The notes beneath the pieces were generated by a model that worked only from the letters and a program-made list of their open reading frames with translations, searched no databases and was not told where the DNA came from. Shown here one piece after another: positions 36,129 through 43,677 of a stretch of 64,000 nt of DNA; positions within the stretch are counted from its first letter, which is position 1, and each line of letters begins with the position of its first letter. The stretch is from Sphingomonas gei (GTDB taxonomy: Bacteria > Pseudomonadota > Alphaproteobacteria > Sphingomonadales > Sphingomonadaceae). The position numbers were made by a program, and so were the translations under genes. The stretch is taken from positions 248,001 through 312,000 of the forward strand of contig NZ_SRXT01000001.1 of NCBI RefSeq assembly GCF_004792685.1. The letters run 5' to 3'.

Positions 36129-39100
36129 ATGATCCGGGCCCTTGCTCTCCTTGCGGCCTTGCCGATCGCCTCGACGGCGCTTGCCCAGACCGCGGCGCTG
36201 CCGCTGGCCCCGGCGCGCATGCTCGAATTCACTGCGCGTGAGGCGACGTGGATGCAGCTCGATCTCTCGCCGGACGGCAAGACGATCCTGTTCGACCTGC
36301 TCGGCGACATCTACGCGCTCGACGCAGCGGGTGGGACCGCGCGGCCCTTGCTCACCGGCATGGCATTCGAGCGCAACCCGGTCTTCTCGCCCGATGGCAA
36401 GCGCATCGCGTTCGTCTCCGATCGCTCGGGCGTGACCAATCTCTGGGTCGCCAATGCCGACGGCAACGACCCGCGCCAGCTGTCGCAAGACAGTGCGCTG
36501 ACGCTCTACGCCGCGCCGGCCTGGTCGCCGGACGGGCAGAGCGTCTATGTCTCGCGCGCGGTGCATTCGGTGCTCGCCTTCGAATTGTGGCAATTTCCCG
36601 CGGCGGGCGGCGCCGGAACCGTAGTGGTCAAGGCGCAGCCGAACGGCGACGACGATTGGGACAAGCGGGTCAATGCGATGGGGGCGGTGATCTCCCCCGA
36701 CGGGCGTTATGCCTATTACGCCACCAAGCACGGCCACACCTGGACCGAAGGCGATCCGCCCAACTGGACGATCGCGCGGCGCGATCTGGCCGAGGGAACC
36801 GACGAACCCTTCCTCACGCCGCTGGGCGGCGCGATCGCGCCGCAGCTCTCGCATGACGGCAAGGCGATTGCCTATGCCACCCGCGAAGCAGGGCGGACTG
36901 CGTTGCGGCTGCGCAGCCTCGAGACCGGCGAGGATCGCCGCATCGCTTTCCCGCTCGATCGCGACGGGCAGGAGGGGGGCTATTATGACGGCCTGTTGCC
37001 GCGCTTCGTGTTCGCGCGCGATGATCGCTCGATCGTGCTGAGCGTCGACGGCGGCATCCGCCGGCTCGATCTCGCCAGTGGCGGGGTGACACCGATCGCG
37101 TTCGAGGCGCCGGTGCGGCTAGATCTCGCCGGGTCGACGCGGGTGCGTCAGCGCGAAGAAACCGGCCCGGTGCGGCCGCGCGTCGCGCAGGCGCCGAAGC
37201 TGTCGCCCGACGGGCGGGAGGTTGCCTTCACCGCGCTGGGGGCGCTCTACGTCCAGCGCGACGGCGCGGCGGCGCGCAAGCTCGTCGCCGAAGACGCGTT
37301 TCAGCCGAACTGGTCGCCAGACGGGCGCACGCTGGCCTATGTCACCTGGAGTCCCGCGGGGGGCGGCCTGTGGACCATCCCCGCAGCGGGCGGAAAGCCG
37401 CGCCGACTGGCCTCGGGTGCATTCTTCACCGAACCCTTGTTCATGCCCGATGGTAGCGGCGTGGTGGCGATCCGGGCCAATCACTATGACCGCCTGCGCG
37501 CGCTCAATGAACTCGAACCCGATCGCCCCTCGGACATCGTCCGCTTTCCTGCGGCGGGGGGCGCGGCCGGTCTGCTCGCGCATGTGGCGGGCGCGCGCTC
37601 GCCTGCGTTCACGCGCGACGGCCGGCTGTGGTTTTACGGCACGGGCGCGCTGCGTTCGCTCGATCCTGGATCGGGCGTGGTGCGCAGCGAAGTTGCGGTC
37701 GTCGCACGGGCAATGGGGCAATATGTCGGCGTGCCGCTGCCGGTGCAGGACGCGCAGGTCAGCCCCGACGGCACCCGCATCCTCGCGCGGGCGGCATCGC
37801 AACTCTATCTGGTCGACATGCCCGCGCGCACCGGCGGCAAGCCGGCGACGGTCAATATCAGCATCCCGGGCGCAGCGCGGCGGCTCACCCGCGACGGCGC
37901 CGATTTCTCCGGCTGGGCGCAGGAAGGCGCGCGCATCACCTGGTCGGTCGGATCGACCTTCCGCACGGTGGCCGCGGCGGCTGCCGAGACCGGCGATACC
38001 GGCGCTGCCGAAGCCGGCGCGCAAAGCCGCGCGCTGGCGGTCGAGGTGCCGCGCGACGTGCCGAAAGGCACGCTCGTCCTGCGTGGCGCCACGGTGCTGC
38101 CGATGGAGGGCGCGGCGCGGATCGAAAATGCGGATGTAGTGATCGAAGGCGATCGCATCGCCGCGGTCGGGCCTGCCGGGACTGTTCCGGTGCCCGCCGG
38201 CGCCACCGTCCGCGACATGCGCGGCCGGTTCATCGTGCCCGGCTTCATCGATGCCCACGCCCATTTCTTCGGCATCCGCCGCGGCGTGCACGAGCGCGGT
38301 TATTGGGAGTTCGCGGCCGATCTGGCGTTCGGCGTCACGTCGGCGCTCGAGCTCCAGCCGTTCACCACCGACATCTTCGCCTATCAGGACATGATCGACG
38401 CCGGGATGATGCCGGGCCCGCGGGTCTGGTCGACGGGGCCGGGGGTGTTCGTGAACAGCGAAATCCATTCGCGCGCCGACGCGGTCGACGTGCTGCGCCG
38501 CTACCGCGACCATTACCGCACGCGCAACATCAAGGCCTATATGGTCGGCGACCGCGCCGCGCGGCAATTCACCATCCAGGCCGCGCAGGAGCTCGGCATG
38601 ATGCCGACCACCGAAGGCGCGAGCGATCTGGTGCTCGGCCTCACCCACGCGATCGACGGCTTTGCCGGCAACGAGCACAGCCTGCCGGTGACGCCGCTGC
38701 GCGACGACGTGATCCGGCTGCTGGCGGCGACCCGGATCGGCTACACGCCCACCATCTCGGTGCTCTATGGCGGCGGGCCGGGGCTGTTCGACTTCGTCAT
38801 CCGGCAGCATCCCGAGCAGGATGCCAAGCTGCGCATCTTCACGCCGGGCCCGGTGCTCGCCGAGAAGCTGCGCAACCGGCACTGGATGGCGGATCAGTCG
38901 CAATCCTGGCCGCGCTTCGCCACCGACGCGGTGCGGGTCCAGCGCGCCGGCGGGCTGGTCGGGATCGGCAGCCACGGCGAAATCCAGGGACTCGGTCTGC
39001 ATTGGGAGATGCGGGCGCTGGCCGGCGGCGGCGCCACGCCGATTGAGGTGCTGCGGGCAGCGACGATCGACGGCGCGACGATCATCGGCCATGCCGACGA

Positions 39101-39320
39101 CGTGGGCAGCATCGTGCCGGGCAAGTTTGCCGATCTGGTGATCCTGGCGGCCGATCCGCTTGCGGATATCCGCAACACCACGGCGATCGTCGCAGTGGTC
39201 AAGAACGGCCGGAGCTATGATCCGATGTCGCTCGCCAGCGATTGGCCCGAACCGCGGACCTCGCCTGCGCGCTGGTTCGACGAGGTACCGCGTCCTACGC
39301 CGGGATTGCCGGCGAACTAG
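36129..39320 (+). CDS. TolB-like beta-propeller / amidohydrolase fusion protein, exported
   Basis: A 1063-aa exported two-part protein. The signal peptide (IRALALLAALPIASTALAQ) is followed by WD40/PD40-type propeller repeats (LSPDGKTILFDLLGDIY, FSPDGKRIAFVSDRSG, LSPDGREVAFTALG). From about residue 640 comes an imidazolonepropionase-like amidohydrolase with GFIDAHAHFFGIRRG, TEGASDLVLGLTHAIDGF and GIGSHGEIQGLG. Such fusions are thought to act on peptides or cyclic dipeptide-like amides, but few are characterised. It is separated from the TonB receptor by a hairpin. Its stop shares the four bases CTAG with the stop of the convergent esterase. Confidence 0.87.
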   Translation: MIRALALLAALPIASTALAQTAALPLAPARMLEFTAREATWMQLDLSPDGKTILFDLLGDIYALDAAGGTARPLLTGMAFERNPVFSPDGKRIAFVSDRSGVTNLWVANADGNDPRQLSQDSALTLYAAPAWSPDGQSVYVSRAVHSVLAFELWQFPAAGGAGTVVVKAQPNGDDDWDKRVNAMGAVISPDGRYAYYATKHGHTWTEGDPPNWTIARRDLAEGTDEPFLTPLGGAIAPQLSHDGKAIAYATREAGRTALRLRSLETGEDRRIAFPLDRDGQEGGYYDGLLPRFVFARDDRSIVLSVDGGIRRLDLASGGVTPIAFEAPVRLDLAGSTRVRQREETGPVRPRVAQAPKLSPDGREVAFTALGALYVQRDGAAARKLVAEDAFQPNWSPDGRTLAYVTWSPAGGGLWTIPAAGGKPRRLASGAFFTEPLFMPDGSGVVAIRANHYDRLRALNELEPDRPSDIVRFPAAGGAAGLLAHVAGARSPAFTRDGRLWFYGTGALRSLDPGSGVVRSEVAVVARAMGQYVGVPLPVQDAQVSPDGTRILARAASQLYLVDMPARTGGKPATVNISIPGAARRLTRDGADFSGWAQEGARITWSVGSTFRTVAAAAAETGDTGAAEAGAQSRALAVEVPRDVPKGTLVLRGATVLPMEGAARIENADVVIEGDRIAAVGPAGTVPVPAGATVRDMRGRFIVPGFIDAHAHFFGIRRGVHERGYWEFAADLAFGVTSALELQPFTTDIFAYQDMIDAGMMPGPRVWSTGPGVFVNSEIHSRADAVDVLRRYRDHYRTRNIKAYMVGDRAARQFTIQAAQELGMMPTTEGASDLVLGLTHAIDGFAGNEHSLPVTPLRDDVIRLLAATRIGYTPTISVLYGGGPGLFDFVIRQHPEQDAKLRIFTPGPVLAEKLRNRHWMADQSQSWPRFATDAVRVQRAGGLVGIGSHGEIQGLGLHWEMRALAGGGATPIEVLRAATIDGATIIGHADDVGSIVPGKFADLVILAADPLADIRNTTAIVAVVKNGRSYDPMSLASDWPEPRTSPARWFDEVPRPTPGLPAN

Positions 39321-40210
39321 GGCCAGGTAAAGGCGAAGCGAAGCGTCGAAGTGATCGAGCGGCTGGGCACGGTGATATGCGTCTCGCCTTCGAACATCTC
39401 GAATTCGCTGCGCAGGCCATAACCCGACAGCGCCTCCAGCCGTTTGGCCAGCGATACGGCATCGGTGCGTTCGACCGCGGTTTCATCGAGTTCGCCGGTA
39501 ACCAGTCGAAGGCTGCTGACGGGCCCCGGCAACTTTCCCTCGGCCAGTTTCGCGGCGAAGGCGCGCTCCTCGGCGAGGATGGCCTGGTCGTTCCAGAATA
39601 TCGACGGACTCGCGGCGACGATCGCGTGGAAGGCGCCCGGATGGTTGTAGAGCATGTACAAAGCGAACAGGCCGCCGAAGGAGTGGCCGAACAAGGCCTG
39701 GCGATGCGGATGGATCGAATAGCGCCGGGCGAGCTCGGGTCGCAGGCGACCGAGCAGGAAGGCGGCGAACTGCGCGCGGCCGCCGGCCTTGTATTTAGTC
39801 AGATAAAGCTGGGCGGGCGGGACCGGTTGGCGGAAGTCCTCGACGAAGTCGTATATGCGGCGGACGTCATAGGCCGCTTCCGTCTTGTAGCCGACGCCAA
39901 CGACAATCGTCTTGCCGAGGTCCGCCTTCATATAACCGAGGATGCGCCGGGTCTCGGCGAAGCCGGCGAACATCGCATTGCCGTCCAGCACATAGAGCAC
40001 CGGAAAGCCTTCGGGCGGGGGCGGGCCCTTCGGCCGCGAGACGAAGATCTGATACGGATAGCCGTCATCGGACTTGAGCTCCCACGTCTCGGTCTCGGGG
40101 AGCACATAGCCGGGGGCCGGCGCCGTCTGCGCTCGTGCCGAATGCACAGACGGCGGCATACCCAGGGCCAGAATGGCGGCCAGCAGGCTGCGTGACGCAA
40201 GGCCAGTCAT
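39317..40210 (-). CDS. Exported alpha/beta-hydrolase, IroE/esterase D-like (PF00756)
   Basis: A 297-aa secreted esterase of the family that includes the siderophore esterases IroE/BesA and several carboxylesterases. The signal peptide ends near ARAQ (residue 28). Nucleophile Ser177 is in FGHSFGGLFALYM, and the C-terminal His is in FEGETHITVPS. AGGGAG lies 5 nt before the ATG. It stands 25 nt downstream of the ornithine cyclodeaminase gene in the same direction, so the two may be co-transcribed. With a siderophore-type receptor at 43678 it might process a ferri-siderophore, but the distance makes this speculative. Confidence 0.82.
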   Translation of the reverse strand: MTGLASRSLLAAILALGMPPSVHSARAQTAPAPGYVLPETETWELKSDDGYPYQIFVSRPKGPPPPEGFPVLYVLDGNAMFAGFAETRRILGYMKADLGKTIVVGVGYKTEAAYDVRRIYDFVEDFRQPVPPAQLYLTKYKAGGRAQFAAFLLGRLRPELARRYSIHPHRQALFGHSFGGLFALYMLYNHPGAFHAIVAASPSIFWNDQAILAEERAFAAKLAEGKLPGPVSSLRLVTGELDETAVERTDAVSLAKRLEALSGYGLRSEFEMFEGETHITVPSRSITSTLRFAFTWP

Positions 40211-40235
40211 CGTGCTCCCTTCGATCGTTACGGAA

Positions 40236-41291
40236 TCATGCCGACACTGCCACCAGCGACGGGTGGGTGGCAGGCCGGTAGCGCTGCAGCAGCCCGAACA
40301 GATCGACCGGATCGTCGGGCTGGGCGATGAGGTCGATCTCGGCGATATTCGCATCGTCGGCGGTGAGCGCGTCGAGGTAGCGCAGCGCCGAGAAATCCTC
40401 GAGCGCGAAGCCGACCGAATCGAACAAAGTGACCTGCGCCGCGCTGGTCCGTCCGGGCTCGAGCCCGGCGAGCACGCGCCACACCTCGGTCACCGGGAAG
40501 TCGGCGGGCATCTGCTGCAGTTCGCCCTCGATCCGGGTCTGCTCCTCCAGCTCGACGAAGACGCTCGCGCGCAGCAGGATCTCGCGCTGCAGCTCGGTCT
40601 TGCCGGGGCAATCGCCGCCGATCGCGTTGATGTGGATCCCGGCGCCGACCATGTTGCCCGACAGGATCGTGGCATTGCGCTTGTCGGCCGTCGCGGTGGT
40701 GATGATGTCGGCGGACATCACTGCCTCTTGCGCGCTGTCGAACGCTTCGACGGCGAAGCCCTGTGCGGTCATGTTGCGGACGAATTTCGCGGTCGAGGCG
40801 GGCTCGACATCGTACACCCGCAGCCGTTCGATGCCGAGCAGCGCGCGGAAGGCGAGTGCCTGGAAATCCGATTGCGCGCCGAGACCGATCATCGCCATTA
40901 CCCGGCTGTCCGGGCGGGCGAGGCGGCTGGCGACCAGCGCCGAGGTGGCGGCGGTGCGCAGCGCGGTGAGCAGGGTCATCTCCGCCACCAGTCGCGGATA
41001 ACCGGTATCCATGTCCGCGAGCACGCCGAACGCCGCGACGGTGAGCAGTCCCGCGCGCGCATTGCCGGGATGGCCGTTGACGTACTTGAACGCGAACCGA
41101 TCCTTGTCGCTGATCGGCATCAGTTCGACCACGCCGAGACTGGAATGGCTGGCGTGGCGCGGCACCTTGTCAAACTCGGCCCAGCGCCGGAAATCCTGTT
41201 CGATATAGCCGGCAAGGCCGACGAGGAACGGCTCGACGCCGATCGCATGGACGATAGTGGCGAGGCTCTCGACGCCGATGAACCTGGTCAT
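40236..41291 (-). CDS. Ornithine cyclodeaminase family protein
   Basis: A 351-aa NAD-dependent enzyme of the ornithine cyclodeaminase/mu-crystallin family, typically converting L-ornithine to L-proline and ammonia (EC 4.3.1.12). Segments seen are FAFKYVNGHPGNARAGLLTV near the substrate site, the Rossmann MIGLGAQSDFQALAF with a following LRVYDVEP, and HINAIGGDCPGKTEL. AGGGAGCAGC precedes the ATG. It is divergent from an Lrp-type regulator across 128 bp with a perfect palindrome, a typical amino-acid-sensing pair. Related imine reductases share the fold, so the exact substrate is probable, not certain. Confidence 0.85.
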   Translation of the reverse strand: MTRFIGVESLATIVHAIGVEPFLVGLAGYIEQDFRRWAEFDKVPRHASHSSLGVVELMPISDKDRFAFKYVNGHPGNARAGLLTVAAFGVLADMDTGYPRLVAEMTLLTALRTAATSALVASRLARPDSRVMAMIGLGAQSDFQALAFRALLGIERLRVYDVEPASTAKFVRNMTAQGFAVEAFDSAQEAVMSADIITTATADKRNATILSGNMVGAGIHINAIGGDCPGKTELQREILLRASVFVELEEQTRIEGELQQMPADFPVTEVWRVLAGLEPGRTSAAQVTLFDSVGFALEDFSALRYLDALTADDANIAEIDLIAQPDDPVDLFGLLQRYRPATHPSLVAVSA

Positions 41292-41361
41292 GTGCTGCTC
41301 CCTGTGACGGTGGATTGATGCGACACTAGGCGGAGCAGAGTTTTGGGTTGAATGCGCATGA

Positions 41362-41391
41362 TGTATAGATGTTGGGGGTCAAATTTGACAA
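41362..41391 (-). promoter_or_regulatory. Candidate sigma-70 promoter for ornithine cyclodeaminase
   Basis: Read on the minus strand: TTGTCA (41391-41386), 18 bp, TATACA (41367-41362). The Lrp-type palindrome covers the -35 and part of the spacer, so the regulator would compete with or touch RNA polymerase here. Confidence 0.5.
41378..41389. promoter_or_regulatory. Lrp-type operator, perfect 12-bp palindrome
   Basis: GTCAAATTTGAC is a perfect palindrome with an AT centre, as usual for Lrp/AsnC sites, about midway between the divergent ornithine cyclodeaminase and Lrp genes. A TTGACA (41385-41390) inside it could serve as the -35 of the lrp gene, but no good -10 follows. Confidence 0.65.
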
Positions 41392-41419
41392 TCTGCCATG
41401 TCTGGTAGAGCATATTGTC

Positions 41420-41845
41420 ATGCAAAATCTCGACGAGCTCGATCGACGGATCATCGCGGTTCTCCGCGGCGACGGGCGTGCGCCGGTCGCCAAGATCGCC
41501 AGCATGCTGCAGGTGTCGCGCGCCACGGTGCAGGCGCGGCTGGATCGGCTGCTCGATACCGGCATGATCCTGGGGTTCACGGTGCGCGTGCAGGAGCCCG
41601 GCGGTGCGGAATCGCTGCGCGCGGTGATGATGATCGAAGTCACCGGCCGCTCCACTTCGGCGATCATCCGCCGCCTGCGCAGCTTCCCCGAGATCCGCGC
41701 GCTCCACACCACCAATGGCGGCTGGGACCTGGTCGCGGAGATCGCTGCCGAGGGGCTTCAAGGGTTCGACCGCGTTCTGCGCGAGATCCGCGCGATCGAG
41801 GGAATCCTCAACAGCGAGACCAGCATCCTGCTCAGCAGCGCGTAA
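41420..41845 (+). CDS. Lrp/AsnC family transcriptional regulator
   Basis: A 141-aa Lrp/AsnC regulator. The N-terminal helix-turn-helix reads LDRRIIAVLRGDGRAPVAKIASMLQVSRATVQARLDRL, and the C-terminal RAM ligand domain contains VMMIEVTGRSTSAIIRRL, HTTNGGWDLVAEIAAE and ILNSETSILLSSA. It probably senses an amino acid, likely ornithine, arginine or proline, and controls the divergent cyclodeaminase. The chosen ATG is the one directly before QNLDELDRR; the ribosome site is weak. Confidence 0.92.
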   Translation: MQNLDELDRRIIAVLRGDGRAPVAKIASMLQVSRATVQARLDRLLDTGMILGFTVRVQEPGGAESLRAVMMIEVTGRSTSAIIRRLRSFPEIRALHTTNGGWDLVAEIAAEGLQGFDRVLREIRAIEGILNSETSILLSSA

Positions 41846-41883
41846 GGACGCGGCTCAGCCACTGCAGCGCTCGCCGCGCATGC

Positions 41884-43617
41884 TCAGCGGGCGAGCGGCT
41901 GGAGCTTGCCGAACACTTCGCGGCCCTGGAACAGCGTGAGCAGCACCCTGGTGGCGTGGATCTGGCGCGCGGGCGTCTCGAACAGATTGCGATCGAGTAC
42001 GATGAGGTCGGCGCTCTTGCCAGGCGCGAGCGAGCCGGTCTGCTTGTCGAGGTGATTCACATAAGCGACGTTGAGCGTATAAGCCCGCAGCGCTTGCGCC
42101 AGCGTGATCCGCTCGCCGGCGCCGAGCGGGGGACGATCGCCGTCCGGCGCGACGCGGGTGAGCGCCACTTCGATGCCTTCCATCGGATTGGCCGAAGCCA
42201 CCGACCAGTCGGCGCCATAAGCCAGCCGCCCGCCGAAGCGCAGCACGCTTCCCGAGGGGTAGATATAGGTTGCGCGTTTGGGGCCGATCCGCTCGATCGC
42301 GAGGTCCATATAGGCCTCGTTGCACGCCCATAGCGGCTGGAAGATCGCCGTGACGTCGAGCTTGGCGAAGCGCGGCTGGTCGGCCGGGTCGATCACGTTC
42401 ATGTGCGAGATCATCGGGCGGGTATCGTGCACGCCGCCGCCCTTGCGGGCGCGTTCGACGGCGTCGAGCGCCTGACGGACGCCGGCGTCGCCGATCGCGT
42501 GGAAATGCGACTGCATGTTGCGGGCGTCGAGCTGCGCCACCGCCGCGGCGAGCGCATCGGGAGTGATCTGGGTCGCGCCTTTCACATCGGTGCCTTCATA
42601 GGGCGCGAGCATCGCCGCGGTCTGTTGCGGGATGACGCCGTCGATGAAGAACTTCACTCCGTTCGCGGTGAGCCCGATTTCGCGGGCACGGGCGGAGAGC
42701 TTGAGGATGTCGGGCATCTGATCGAGCCCGCGATCGTTGTTCCAGTGCAAGTCCATCACGGTGTGGACGGTGAGCGCGCCGCGATCCCTTACGGCCTTGT
42801 AGGCGTCGAGCGCCTTGCTGGTGCCGCCCTTGTCCCATTCGAGCGCCGCGTCGTGCCACGACGTTATGCCGAGGCTGTTGAACAGAGTCACCGTATAGGT
42901 GATCGCGCCTTCAAGGTCCTTCGCAGTTGGCGGCGGCACCAGCGGTTCGACCAGAGCCATTGCCGATTCCTCCAGCGCGCCGACCGGTTCGCCGCTTGAG
43001 TCGCGGTCGATGGTGCCGTTCTTCGGATCCGGGGTATCGCGGGTGATCTTCGCGAGTTCGAGCGCCTTCGAGTTCACCCACAAGGTGTGCCCGTCGGATT
43101 CGAAGATGAGCGCGCGGTCCTTCGAGACCGAGTCGAGCAATGCCTTGTCGGGGATGCCCTTTGGCGGGAATAGCGACTGGTTCCAACCCGAGCCGAAGAT
43201 CGTGCCGTTGCCCGGCGTCTTCGCGACGCACTCGGTGATGATCCGGCGGTAATCGTCCAGCGTCTTGCCGTCATGGAGCGCGCAGCGCGCATGGCTCATG
43301 CCGCCGAAGATCGGGTGAGCATGCGCGTCGCCGAACGCCGGCATCACGAAGCGCCCGCCGAGATCGACGACGCGCGTCGCCGTGCCCTTGCGCCGGGCGA
43401 TTTCGGCCGCCGATCCGATCGCGAGGATCTTGCCGTCCTTGATCGCCACTGCCTCGGCCCAGGGCTGGCCGGTCTCGACCGTATAGACCTTGGCGTTGGT
43501 GAGGATCAGATCGGCGGTCGGGCCCTTGGGTGCCGGGCCGGCGCCGATGGCGAGCATCGCGGCGCCTGCCAGCAGGAGGCGGGTTTTGGGGAAGCGGGGC
43601 GTGGCGGTGCGGTTCAT
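41884..43617 (-). CDS. Amidohydrolase, YtcJ-like (PF07969), exported
   Basis: A 577-aa paralogue of the 32098-33765 enzyme. The N-terminal leader (TRLLLAGAAMLAIGAGPAP) suggests export. Metal-binding FGDAHAHPIFGG replaces the more usual FIDxHxH. Later motifs are SHFHAIGDAGVRQALDAV, MISHMNVIDP and LAYGADWSVASANP. It is downstream of the siderophore-type TonB receptor in the same direction, with a 60-bp gap that contains a strong hairpin, so it may be its lower-expressed partner. Substrate unknown; a cyclic or acylated amide is likely for this family. Confidence 0.85.
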   Translation of the reverse strand: MNRTATPRFPKTRLLLAGAAMLAIGAGPAPKGPTADLILTNAKVYTVETGQPWAEAVAIKDGKILAIGSAAEIARRKGTATRVVDLGGRFVMPAFGDAHAHPIFGGMSHARCALHDGKTLDDYRRIITECVAKTPGNGTIFGSGWNQSLFPPKGIPDKALLDSVSKDRALIFESDGHTLWVNSKALELAKITRDTPDPKNGTIDRDSSGEPVGALEESAMALVEPLVPPPTAKDLEGAITYTVTLFNSLGITSWHDAALEWDKGGTSKALDAYKAVRDRGALTVHTVMDLHWNNDRGLDQMPDILKLSARAREIGLTANGVKFFIDGVIPQQTAAMLAPYEGTDVKGATQITPDALAAAVAQLDARNMQSHFHAIGDAGVRQALDAVERARKGGGVHDTRPMISHMNVIDPADQPRFAKLDVTAIFQPLWACNEAYMDLAIERIGPKRATYIYPSGSVLRFGGRLAYGADWSVASANPMEGIEVALTRVAPDGDRPPLGAGERITLAQALRAYTLNVAYVNHLDKQTGSLAPGKSADLIVLDRNLFETPARQIHATRVLLTLFQGREVFGKLQPLAR

Positions 43618-43644
43618 GCGATCGATCCCGATGTTAAGGTTGTG

Positions 43645-43670
43645 GGGCCGGAGCGGCGCGGCTCCGGCCC
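43645..43670. terminator. Strong hairpin between TonB receptor and amidohydrolase
   Basis: GGGCCGGAGC (43645-43654) and GCTCCGGCCC (43661-43670) pair perfectly over 10 bp around a 6-nt loop. On the minus strand no T-run follows, so it is more likely an RNA-stabilising or partial terminator structure that lowers expression of the downstream amidohydrolase. Confidence 0.5.
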
Positions 43671-43677
43671 TGCGCGC

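Noticed and set aside
39317..40210. Assigning the esterase as a siderophore esterase of the receptor at 43678
   Set aside because: The family also contains many unrelated carboxylesterases, two to three other genes lie between them, and no Fur-type site was seen.
40275..40288. Partial match to the 14-bp operator (GGTAGCGCT) inside the ornithine cyclodeaminase gene
   Set aside because: Only half of the palindrome matches and it lies in coding sequence far from the island; chance occurrence.
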